Of a stretch of DNA of 64,000 bases, positions 56,774 to 64,000 are shown piece by piece. The notes below the pieces were generated by a model, which had not been told where the DNA came from, did no database searches, and worked only from the letters and a program-made list of their open reading frames with translations. Numbering within the stretch: the stretch's first letter is position 1; the number at the start of each line of letters is the position of its first letter. This DNA comes from Thauera sp. 28 (lineage in GTDB: Bacteria; Pseudomonadota; Gammaproteobacteria; Burkholderiales; Rhodocyclaceae): positions 1-64,000 of the forward strand of contig NZ_AMXA01000019.1 in the NCBI RefSeq assembly GCF_000310145.2, written 5' to 3'. Both the position numbers and the translations under genes were made by a program.

Positions 56774-58861
56774 TCAAACACTGCCATGCTGGTCGGCACC
56801 GAACGCTCGCTGGCGAAGCTTGAACAGCTCGTCACGCGCCGCCGCCGCCTTCTCGAACTCCAGATTGCGGGCATGCTCCTGCATCTCCTTCTCCAGGCGC
56901 TTGATCGCCCGCGCCAGCGCCTTCTCGTCCATCACCGCATAGTCTGCGTCCTTTTCCGCCACGCGCGCGGCATCGCGCTTTGCGCCATCCGAATCATAGA
57001 CCCCATCGATGATGTCCTTGATACGCTTGCTCACCGACTTGGGCACAATGCCGTTGGCCTCGTTGAAGGCGATCTGCTTCTGGCGACGGCGCTCGGTCTC
57101 ACCGATGGCCGCCTTCATCGAATCGGTCATGCGATCGGCATAGAGAATGGCCGTACCATGGAGATGGCGCGCCGCGCGGCCAATGGTCTGGATCAGCGAG
57201 CGCTCCGAGCGCAGGAATCCCTCCTTGTCCGCATCGAGGATCGTCACCAGCGACACCTCCGGGATGTCCAGACCCTCGCGCAGCAGGTTGATGCCCACCA
57301 GTACGTCGAACTCTCCCAGGCGCAGGTCACGGATGATCTCCACCCGCTCCACGGTGTCGATGTCCGAGTGCAGGTAACGCACACGGATCGCGTTGTCGGC
57401 GAGGTAGTCAGTCAGATCCTCGGCCATGCGCTTGGTGAGCACGGTGACCAATACACGCTCATTCACCGCCAGGCGCTTCTTGATTTCGCCGAGCAGGTCG
57501 TCCACCTGTGTCATCGCCGGACGCACCTCAACCACCGGATCGACCAGCCCGGTCGGGCGCACCACCTGTTCCACAACCTGCCCCTGGTGCTCGGCCTCGT
57601 ACTTCGCCGGCGTTGCAGAGACAAAGACGGTCTGCGGCATCAGGCGCTCGAACTCGTCGAACTTGAGCGGGCGGTTGTCCAGCGCCGAGGGCAGGCGAAA
57701 GCCGTAGCCGACCAGGTTTTCCTTGCGCGAGCGGTCGCCCTTGTACATGCCGCCCACCTGGCCGATGGCAACGTGCGACTCGTCGATGAAGAGCAGAGCG
57801 TCCTGCGGCAGGTAGTCGATCAGGGTGGGCGGCGGCTCGCCGGGGCCTCGGCCGGAGAGGTGGCGCGAATAGTTCTCGATGCCCTTGCAGAAGCCCATCT
57901 CGTTCAACATCTCGAGATCGAAGCGGGTGCGCTGCTCGATGCGCTGCGCCTCCACCAGCTTGCCCTCGCGCTGAAAGGTCTCGATACGCTCGCGCAATTC
58001 ATCCTTGATCGCCTCGATCGCCTGCAGCACGGTGGCGCGTGGCGTCACATAGTGGCTCGACGGATACACCGTGAAGCGCGCCAGCTTGTGCTTGAGGTGC
58101 CCGGTAAGCGGGTCGAACAGGGTCAGGTGCTCGATCTCGTCGTCGAACATCTCGATACGCACCGCCAGTTCGGCGTTCTCTGCCGGGAACACATCAATGA
58201 CGTCGCCGCGCACGCGGAAGGTGCCGCGGCGGAAGTCGATGTCGGCGCGGGTGTATTGCATCGCCACCAGGCGCTGGATGAGGTCGCGGTGCGCCATGCG
58301 CTCACCCTCGCGCAGATGCAGGATCATGGCGTGGTAGTCGACCGGGTCGCCAATGCCGTAAATGCATGACACGGTAGCGACGATGACCACGTCGCGCCGC
58401 TCCATCAGGCTCTTCGTCGCCGACAGGCGCATCTGCTCGATGTGCTCGTTGATCGACGAATCCTTCTCGATGAAGAGGTCGCGCGAAGGCACATAGGCCT
58501 CCGGCTGATAGTAATCGTAGTAGCTCACGAAGTACTCGACCGCGTTCTCCGGCAGGAACTCCTTGAACTCGGCGTACAACTGCGCCGCCAGCGTCTTGTT
58601 GGGCGCCAGCACCAGCGCCGGGCGCCCCATGCGGGCAATGACGTTGGCCATGGTGTAGGTCTTGCCCGAGCCGGTGACGCCCAGCAAGGTCTGGTACATG
58701 AGGCCGTCTTCCACCCCTTCGCACAACAGGCGGATCGCCTCGGGCTGGTCACCCGCGGGCGGAAAAGGCTGATGCAGGCGGAAGGGGCTGCCCTCGAAAC
58801 CGATCACCTTGCCGCCTTGCTGCGGCGCATCGTTTCCGGCGCTATTGCCTTGACTCGTCAT
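56774..58861 (-). CDS. uvrB: UvrABC excinuclease subunit B
   Basis: The damage-verifying helicase of nucleotide excision repair. The 695-residue protein has Walker [11 protein letters not shown] (61-70), the beta-hairpin [19 protein letters not shown]-like FIDESHV, motif [11 protein letters not shown] and the C-terminal UvrC-binding UVR domain ([26 protein letters not shown]). ATG at 58861 is used; ATG at 58879 is an alternative. No LexA box was seen upstream. It is divergent from the aminotransferase. Confidence 0.97.
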   Translation of the reverse strand: MTSQGNSAGNDAPQQGGKVIGFEGSPFRLHQPFPPAGDQPEAIRLLCEGVEDGLMYQTLLGVTGSGKTYTMANVIARMGRPALVLAPNKTLAAQLYAEFKEFLPENAVEYFVSYYDYYQPEAYVPSRDLFIEKDSSINEHIEQMRLSATKSLMERRDVVIVATVSCIYGIGDPVDYHAMILHLREGERMAHRDLIQRLVAMQYTRADIDFRRGTFRVRGDVIDVFPAENAELAVRIEMFDDEIEHLTLFDPLTGHLKHKLARFTVYPSSHYVTPRATVLQAIEAIKDELRERIETFQREGKLVEAQRIEQRTRFDLEMLNEMGFCKGIENYSRHLSGRGPGEPPPTLIDYLPQDALLFIDESHVAIGQVGGMYKGDRSRKENLVGYGFRLPSALDNRPLKFDEFERLMPQTVFVSATPAKYEAEHQGQVVEQVVRPTGLVDPVVEVRPAMTQVDDLLGEIKKRLAVNERVLVTVLTKRMAEDLTDYLADNAIRVRYLHSDIDTVERVEIIRDLRLGEFDVLVGINLLREGLDIPEVSLVTILDADKEGFLRSERSLIQTIGRAARHLHGTAILYADRMTDSMKAAIGETERRRQKQIAFNEANGIVPKSVSKRIKDIIDGVYDSDGAKRDAARVAEKDADYAVMDEKALARAIKRLEKEMQEHARNLEFEKAAAARDELFKLRQRAFGADQHGSV

Positions 58862-59011
58862 GCTAAAATCCCGCTCCATTCCGGTGCATCGCCACCCGGC
58901 GAGACCGGACTAAAACACCGATTATTTCCCAAATCGCGTGACAAGGCACGGCCCGGCGCCGTTCCCGCCACGCGCACCCACCGCTGCCCTACTGGAACGA
59001 CTGGAGTCCTC

Positions 59012-60220
59012 ATGTCCGCTTCGATCTTCGCCGCCGTCGAGATGGCGCCCCGTGACCCGATCCTTGGCCTGAACGAGGCCTTCGCCGCCGACACCCGCGC
59101 CGAGAAGGTCAACCTCGGCGTTGGCGTGTACTACGACGACAACGGCAAGATCCCGCTGCTCGCCGCCGTGCGCGCTGCCGAGAAGGCCCGCCTCGAAGCC
59201 ATGCCGCCGCGCGGCTATCAGCCGATCGAAGGCCCTGCCGCCTACAACAACGCGGTGCAAGGCCTGCTGTTCGGCAAGGACTCGCAGCTCGCCACCAGCG
59301 GCCAGACGGTCACCATCGAAGCCCTGGGCGGCACCGGTGCCCTCAAGGTCGGTGCCGACTACCTCAAGCGTCTGGTGCCCGGCGCCACCGTCTATATCTC
59401 CGACCCAAGCTGGGAGAACCACCGCGCACTGTTCGAATCCGCCGGCTTCCCGGTCGAGAACTACCCTTACTACGACGCTGCCTCCCGTGGCGTGAACTTC
59501 GCCGCCATGAAGGCCAAGCTCGACAGCCTGCAGCCCGGCTCGGTCATCGTGCTGCACGCCTGCTGCCACAACCCGACCGGCGCCGACCTGTCGGACGCGC
59601 AGTGGGACGAAGTCGTGGCCGTATGTCGTGAGCGCGGCCTGATTCCCTTCCTCGACATGGCCTACCAGGGCTTCGCCGAAGGCATCGACGCCGACGCCGT
59701 AGCCGTGCGCGCCCTGTCGTCCAGCGGCCTGCAGTTCTTCGTTTCGAGCTCGTTCTCGAAGAGCTTCTCGCTCTACGGCGAGCGCGTCGGCGCGCTCTCC
59801 ATCGTCACCGCCAGCAAGGAAGAAGCGGGCCGCGTGCTGTCGCAGGTCAAGCGCGTGATCCGCACCAACTACTCCAACCCGCCGATCCATGGTGGCGCCA
59901 TCGTTGCCGCGGTGCTGTCCTCGCCCGAGCTGCGCCAGATGTGGGAAGACGAGCTCGGCGGCATGCGCGAGCGCATCCGCGCGATGCGCACCGGCCTCGT
60001 CGATCAACTCAAGGCCGAAGGCGTGGCGCAGGACTTCTCGTTCGTGATCAAGCAGCGCGGCATGTTCTCGTACACTGGCCTGACTGCAGCCCAGGTCGAG
60101 ACGCTCAAGGCCGACTTCGGTATCTACGCCGTATCGACCGGCCGCATCTGCCTGGCCGCGCTCAACTCGAAGAACATCGGCTACGTCGCCAAGGCGATCG
60201 CACAGGTGGTCAAGGGCTGA
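59012..60220 (+). CDS. Aromatic/aspartate aminotransferase (class I)
   Basis: A 402-residue PLP aminotransferase of the AspC/TyrB type: NLGVGVYYDDNG at the start, HACCHNPTGADLS, the PLP-linked Lys in SSFSKSFSLYGERVG, and TGRICLAALN at the end. The longer side chain specificity (TyrB versus AspC) cannot be decided by eye. ATG at 59012 has GGAG five to six bases upstream. Two tRNA-Asn genes follow. Confidence 0.92.
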   Translation: MSASIFAAVEMAPRDPILGLNEAFAADTRAEKVNLGVGVYYDDNGKIPLLAAVRAAEKARLEAMPPRGYQPIEGPAAYNNAVQGLLFGKDSQLATSGQTVTIEALGGTGALKVGADYLKRLVPGATVYISDPSWENHRALFESAGFPVENYPYYDAASRGVNFAAMKAKLDSLQPGSVIVLHACCHNPTGADLSDAQWDEVVAVCRERGLIPFLDMAYQGFAEGIDADAVAVRALSSSGLQFFVSSSFSKSFSLYGERVGALSIVTASKEEAGRVLSQVKRVIRTNYSNPPIHGGAIVAAVLSSPELRQMWEDELGGMRERIRAMRTGLVDQLKAEGVAQDFSFVIKQRGMFSYTGLTAAQVETLKADFGIYAVSTGRICLAALNSKNIGYVAKAIAQVVKG

Positions 60221-60268
60221 GCCCAATCGCACCAAGGCGACGGAGCAGCAAAAAAACGCTTCTTCGCC

Positions 60269-60297
60269 TTGACGAAGGCGCGCCCTATGCCTAAAAT
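60269..60297 (+). promoter_or_regulatory. Sigma-70 promoter of the tRNA-Asn genes
   Basis: TTGACG (60269-60274), a 17-base spacer and TAAAAT (60292-60297), then a GC-rich discriminator GCGCGCC typical of stable-RNA promoters. The first tRNA starts 12 bases later. Confidence 0.82.
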
Positions 60298-60309
60298 GCG
60301 CGCCTCTGT

Positions 60310-60385
60310 TCCCCGATAGCTCAGTCGGTAGAGCGCCGGACTGTTAATCCGTAGGTCCCTGGTTCGAGCCCAGGTCGGGGAGCCA
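60310..60385 (+). tRNA. tRNA-Asn (GTT), first copy
   Basis: 76 bases with CCA. TCCCCGATAGCTCAGT start, anticodon loop CTGTTAA giving GTT, T arm GGTTCGAGCC, acceptor TCCCCGA pairing with TCGGGGA. Confidence 0.97.
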
Positions 60386-60449
60386 AGTTTAAGGACTTGG
60401 TGTTTCTCCAAGGAACAGCAGGTCGCAGCAGTAGGCTGCAAAAGGTAAT

Positions 60450-60525
60450 TCCCCGATAGCTCAGTCGGTAGAGCGCCGGACTGTTAATCCGTAGGTCCCT
60501 GGTTCGAGCCCAGGTCGGGGAGCCA
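60450..60525 (+). tRNA. tRNA-Asn (GTT), second copy
   Basis: Identical to 60310-60385, 64 bases after the first. Probably one transcript from the promoter at 60269, ending at the hairpin at 60535-60566. Confidence 0.97.
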
Positions 60526-60534
60526 GCATCAAGC

Positions 60535-60566
60535 AAAAAAGCCAATCCTTCGGGATTGGCTTTTTT
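60535..60566 (+). terminator. Terminator of the tRNA-Asn operon
   Basis: GCCAATCC-TTCG-GGATTGGC with a UUCG tetraloop, flanked by AAAAAA and TTTTTT. A textbook intrinsic terminator ten bases past the second tRNA. Confidence 0.95.
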
Positions 60567-60677
60567 GTTGGCTTTTCCAACCCCGAAGGTCAGTGACTTC
60601 GAGGCAACAACACCGACCAGCTGAACGCCTGGGCCTCGGGGCCTGGGTGGGCCGAATACAGCTCACGGGACTCGCGA

Positions 60678-60697
60678 CGAGCCCAAGTCGGGGGGCG
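60678..60697 (+). repeat. Partial copy of the tRNA-Asn 3' end
   Basis: CGAGCCCAAGTCGGGG continues as GGCG, against CGAGCCCAGGTCGGGGAGCC in the tRNA: roughly 17 of 20 bases agree. There is no tRNA body upstream. It could be a decayed tRNA remnant or an old integration scar, or chance similarity. Confidence 0.4.
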
Positions 60698-60705
60698 AGC
60701 CCCCC
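60690..60705 (-). terminator. GC hairpin after the Lon-like gene
   Basis: GGGGGG-CGAG-CCCCCC six bases past the stop of the Lon-like gene. There is no T tract, so it is only a possible terminator. It overlaps the tRNA-like remnant. Confidence 0.4.
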
Positions 60706-60711
60706 TTCTAA

Positions 60712-63141
60712 TCACACCCCGTGTCGCCGCCGATGCTGGCGCGAACCTGCGGAACCCTCGCCGTCTGCATAAGCATGGCGGGCCGCAGTCATTTCGGCCA
60801 GTACCGTCGCAACCTTGTGGTTGAGGGTACCCTTGGGAATCACGCCCTTTGCGTCCGGCTCGCCCGCCTCGACACCGGTCAGTACGGTCATCGCCTCGTC
60901 CACCGTCGATACGGCGTGGATGTGGAACCGGCCTGCGGCGGCGGCCTGCACGACGTCCTCGCGCAACATCAGGTGGCGTACGCTGGCCGCGGGGATCACC
61001 ACCCCGTGCGAGCCATCCAGGCCGCGGGCGCTGCACAGGTCGAAAAAGCCCTCGATCTTCTCGTTGACGCCACCAATTACCTGCACCTCACCAAACTGGT
61101 TCACCGAGCCAGTGATCGCGAAGCGTTGCTGGATCGGAATCTGCGTCAGCGCCGACAATAGCGCGCACAACTCGGCAAGCGAGGCAGAGTCGCCCTCGAC
61201 CGGCGCGTAGGACTGCTCGAATACCAGGCTCGCCGACAGCGACAAGGGCTGGTGACGGGCGTAACGTGCGGCAAGAAAGGCGGACAGGATGAGCACCCCC
61301 TTGGAGTGGATGGCACCGCCGAGTTCGGTCTCACGTTCAATATCGACCACGTCGCCCTCGCCCATACGCACCGTGGCAGTGATGCGCACCGGATGGCCGA
61401 AGCGTTCGCCGGCGAGTTCGACAACGACCAATCCGTTGATCTGGCCGGCACGCTCGCCATCGGTGGAAATCAGCGTCGTACCGTCGAGGATGGATTCGCG
61501 CACCCGGGTCGGATAACGGCTGCAGCGACGCACGCGCGCCGCCAGTGCATCCTCCACCTCGACGCGCGTGCTCGTGTCTCGCCGCTTGAGCCGGGCATGG
61601 TGGTCGGCCTCGCGCATCAGATCCGACAGCGAACGGGTGTTCAGCGACAGGCGACCGGAATCTTCGGCGAGGCGAGAGGCCTCCTCGACAAGGCGGGCGA
61701 CACCGCTGCTGTCGAAGGGCAGCAGGCCGGCGCTGCGTACGAGCAGCGCGATCAGGCGCGCATACTCGCGCTCGTTCTCCGGCGTACGCGGGAGGTCGTC
61801 GTTGAAATCGGCTGCGACCTTGAACAGGTCGGCAAACTCGGGATCGTGCTCCATGAGCAGGTAATACACGTCACGATCGCCGATCAGCACGACCTTGAGT
61901 GCGCTCGGCACTGCCTGCGGTTCCAAGGTCAGCGCACCACTCCAGCCTTGCGCCTCGGCAGGCGGCTCGATGCGGATCTCGCCCGCACGCAGGCAGCGCT
62001 TGAGCCCCTCCCATGCGAATGGCTGCGACAACAGGCGCTCGGCGTCGAGAACCAGGTAACCGCCATTCGCGCGGTGCAGCGCCCCGGCACGGATCAGGTT
62101 GAAGTGGCTGACCTGGTTGCCCTGCTGCACCACATGCTCGATCCGGCCGATCAGGTTGCCATAGCCAGGATTGTTCTCGAACACCACCGGCGCCCCTTGC
62201 GAGGCCGAATGATCGACCAGCAGCTTGACCTGGTAGCGGTGGTAACGCGTGTTCTCCTCCGGCTCGGAAACATCGTCCTCATCCTCTTCGAGCATGGTGC
62301 CCTTGATCGCGCTGTCGAGCACATCGTGCTGCACGGCGTCGACGAAGGCCAGCACCTCGGGCAAGTCGGCATGCGCCTCGCGCACCTCACGCAGCAGGTG
62401 GGACACGGCAGGCCCCAAGACCTCGTGCTCGGCGCGCTCGATCGACTCGCGCACCGCCTTGCGCCAGCCCGGGAAGTCGTTGAGCAGGTCCTCGAGCTTC
62501 TCGCTCCAGGCCGTCACGCGCGCTTCGATCTGGTCACGCTCGGCCTCGGGCAAGGCCTCGAAGGCTTCTGGCGACATCACCTCGCCGTCGCGGATCGGTG
62601 CGAAGACAAAGCCTTCCGGGGTCTGCAGCAACGATATCTGCTCCGCGGCACAGGCCTGCCCCAGCTCGCGCAGAGCCCCCTCCTCGCGTGCCTTGTGCGC
62701 GTTCTGCAGGGCCTCGACACGCTCGCTGTGCGCATCGCTGTCCAGCGCTGCAGCAAGCGCCGGGCCGAGATCGCGAATGAAGGTCTGCATGTGCGCCCGC
62801 AGCGCTGCGCCCCGCCCGGCGGGCAGGGTGAGCAGGCGTGGCTTGAGCGATTCGTCGAAGTTGTGCAGATAGCACAGGTCGGGCGGTACCGGCTCGCTCG
62901 CCGCACGTTCGCGCAGCAGGCGAAAGGTGGTTGCATGCTTGCCACTGCCCGCCTCGCCGAGCACGAACACGTGGTATCCGGTGTGTCCCATCGCCAGCCC
63001 GAAGCGAATCGCCTCCACGGCGCGCTCCTGGCCAAGGTCGCCGGCATGGTCGGCGAGCGCCTCGGTGGTATCGAAACCAAGTGAATCGGGGGTGCAGTGC
63101 TTACGCAGTGCCGTTGCCGGCAGTGGCACGAGGTCGGCCAT
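60712..63141 (-). CDS. Lon-family ATP-dependent protease (LonB/YcbZ-like)
   Basis: An 809-residue S16 protease with an N-terminal AAA module carrying an intact Walker A (GEAGSGKHAT, residues 62-71), a long helical insert (about 130-310, DEDDVSEPEE acidic run) and a C-terminal Lon proteolytic domain. The catalytic Ser652 lies in EGDSAS and the Lys in GGVNEKIEGFF. E. coli YcbZ (LonH) is a relative described as having a degenerate ATPase. ATG at 63141 has GGAGAA upstream. Substrates are unknown. Confidence 0.88.
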   Translation of the reverse strand: MADLVPLPATALRKHCTPDSLGFDTTEALADHAGDLGQERAVEAIRFGLAMGHTGYHVFVLGEAGSGKHATTFRLLRERAASEPVPPDLCYLHNFDESLKPRLLTLPAGRGAALRAHMQTFIRDLGPALAAALDSDAHSERVEALQNAHKAREEGALRELGQACAAEQISLLQTPEGFVFAPIRDGEVMSPEAFEALPEAERDQIEARVTAWSEKLEDLLNDFPGWRKAVRESIERAEHEVLGPAVSHLLREVREAHADLPEVLAFVDAVQHDVLDSAIKGTMLEEDEDDVSEPEENTRYHRYQVKLLVDHSASQGAPVVFENNPGYGNLIGRIEHVVQQGNQVSHFNLIRAGALHRANGGYLVLDAERLLSQPFAWEGLKRCLRAGEIRIEPPAEAQGWSGALTLEPQAVPSALKVVLIGDRDVYYLLMEHDPEFADLFKVAADFNDDLPRTPENEREYARLIALLVRSAGLLPFDSSGVARLVEEASRLAEDSGRLSLNTRSLSDLMREADHHARLKRRDTSTRVEVEDALAARVRRCSRYPTRVRESILDGTTLISTDGERAGQINGLVVVELAGERFGHPVRITATVRMGEGDVVDIERETELGGAIHSKGVLILSAFLAARYARHQPLSLSASLVFEQSYAPVEGDSASLAELCALLSALTQIPIQQRFAITGSVNQFGEVQVIGGVNEKIEGFFDLCSARGLDGSHGVVIPAASVRHLMLREDVVQAAAAGRFHIHAVSTVDEAMTVLTGVEAGEPDAKGVIPKGTLNHKVATVLAEMTAARHAYADGEGSAGSRQHRRRHGV

Positions 63142-63322
63142 GTTCGAGTATTCTCCAGATGCCGCAAGTCGCGTCGGCGCGCCATGATACACCCTGGCTC
63201 TGCCGGCTCATTGAGCGCGGCCCGCTGCCCGTGGAGGTCGCATGTGGCACCAGCCCTCCCAACCCGCCTTGCACCCCCGCGCCAGCGTGCCGATAATCCA
63301 GTCACACCACTGCGCAACGACC

Positions 63323-64000
63323 ATGAAAGTCATCCCGATCCAGCACGCAGCGGCGGCGCCCTCGCCTGCCGACCCTGCAAACAGGCCCGCTCCCGGTCTT
63401 GCCCTGTTCGACCGGCGCGGGCGCAATGTGCGTGATCTGCGCATCTCGGTCACCGATCGCTGCAACTTCCGCTGCGTGTACTGCATGCCGCGCGAGGTGT
63501 TCGGTGATGACTACCCCTTTCTGCCACGGGCAGACTTGCTGTCGTTCGAGGAGATCGTTCGCGTGGCGCAGCTGTTCGTTGCCCGTGGCGTGCGCAAGAT
63601 CCGCATCACCGGTGGCGAACCGCTGCTGCGCAAGGACATTGACCGTCTGATCGGCATGCTGGCCAGGCTCGACGGCGTCGAGATCACACTGACTACCAAC
63701 GGCGTGCTGCTGCCCAAGCTGGCGCAAAGGCTCAGGAACGCGGGTCTGCACAGGGTCACGGTCAGCCTTGATGCACTGGACGACACGCTGTTCCGGCGCA
63801 TGAACGACGCCGACTACCCGGTAGAGAAGGTTCTCGAAGGCATCGAGGCTGCACGAACGGCCGGTCTCGGGCCGATCAAGGTCAACATGGTGGTCAAGCG
63901 CGGCACCAACGACAGCGACATCGAGGCAATGGCGACCCACTTCCGCCACAGTGGGCACATCCTGCGCTTCATCGAGTTCATGGACGTCGGCGCATCGAAC
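63323..64000 (+). CDS. moaA: GTP 3',8-cyclase MoaA, 5' part
   Basis: The first enzyme of molybdenum cofactor synthesis, a radical SAM cyclase acting on GTP. The 226 codons present run off the window. The N-terminal cluster motif [10 protein letters not shown] is intact, followed by [30 protein letters not shown] and FIEFMDVG. The C-terminal second 4Fe-4S cluster and GTP site are outside the window. It is divergent from the Lon-like gene with a 181-base gap, in which no Moco riboswitch was recognised. Confidence 0.95.
   Translation, partial: MKVIPIQHAAAAPSPADPANRPAPGLALFDRRGRNVRDLRISVTDRCNFRCVYCMPREVFGDDYPFLPRADLLSFEEIVRVAQLFVARGVRKIRITGGEPLLRKDIDRLIGMLARLDGVEITLTTNGVLLPKLAQRLRNAGLHRVTVSLDALDDTLFRRMNDADYPVEKVLEGIEAARTAGLGPIKVNMVVKRGTNDSDIEAMATHFRHSGHILRFIEFMDVGASN

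Noticed and set aside
56135-58369. A 744-codon plus-strand open frame opposite uvrB
   Set aside because: It is antisense to unmistakable UvrB and the phosphatase, with no independent ribosome binding site or family.
58862-59011. LexA (SOS) box before uvrB
   Set aside because: uvrB is an SOS gene in E. coli, but no CTG-N10-CAG palindrome of the right form was found upstream here.
61252-63084. A 610-codon plus-strand open frame opposite the Lon-like gene
   Set aside because: It is antisense to a gene with intact Walker A and protease motifs; no domain is seen in the translation.
63142-63322. Molybdenum-cofactor riboswitch before moaA
   Set aside because: The 181-base gap is GC-rich but does not show the conserved Moco element or a clear downstream expression platform.

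Overview
The window looks like chromosomal core DNA of a high-GC betaproteobacterium, most likely of the Rhodocyclales (Thauera/Azoarcus/Aromatoleum group). This rests on gene order (rpoE-rseA-rseB-rseC-mucD-lepA-lepB-rnc-era-recO-pdxJ-acpS-nagZ-uvrC; yceD-rpmF-plsX-fabHDG-acpP-fabF beside maf, rluC and rne) and on protein character; no database search was possible. No prophage, insertion sequence or CRISPR array was seen.

Layout. 1-257: promoter and leader of an rRNA operon on the minus strand, whose 16S gene lies just left of the window. 352-4261: a tightly overlapping three-gene envelope operon of unknown function (membrane protein, secreted propeller-like protein, lipoprotein). 4483-5307: a small Cys-containing protein and a cold-shock protein. 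5677-11693: aroG-serB, a divergent ABC ATPase/tesA pair, the selenium genes selD and selU (mnmH), and a methyltransferase. 11849-16784: an orphan PAS histidine kinase, an NDP-forming acyl-CoA synthetase/GNAT fusion, and a hexose-6-phosphate mutarotase. 16945-17994: pgsA followed by tRNA-Gly, tRNA-Cys and tRNA-Gly, as in the E. coli pgsA-glyW-cysT arrangement.

18093-27080 is the accessory-looking part. It separates pgsA from uvrC, which are neighbours in E. coli. It holds a periplasmic protein behind an FNR/Anr-type promoter, an 864-residue protein pairing a KaiC-like domain with a PEP-synthase-type ATP-grasp domain, a cytochrome c'-like lipoprotein, and a FisR-type sulfane-sulfur sensor divergent from a type II sulfide:quinone oxidoreductase. 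The oxidoreductase has an apparent one-base frameshift in its Tat signal. A small membrane partner, a YqeY protein and a YhcC-type radical SAM protein follow.

27173-41073 is one long minus-strand series for envelope stress (rpoE to mucD), translation (lepA), secretion (lepB), RNA processing (rnc, era), repair (recO, uvrC), cofactor supply (pdxJ, acpS) and cell-wall recycling (nagZ). nadB diverges from rpoE. 42945-49682 is the fatty-acid cluster read from yceD and rpmF to fabF, with a YgfX-like gene at its end. 49729-56190 carries maf, an RsmI-like methylase, a HAD phosphatase, rluC and rne with a structured leader. 56273-64000 carries a low-molecular-weight phosphatase, uvrB, an aromatic/aspartate aminotransferase, two identical tRNA-Asn genes, a Lon-family protease and the 5' part of moaA, cut by the window edge.

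The best leads are the FisR/SQR locus with its conserved Cys53-64-71 spacing and frameshift, the KaiC-like/ATP-grasp fusion next to an FNR-type promoter, a Pat-like protein that keeps the synthetase histidine, and the unknown envelope operon.
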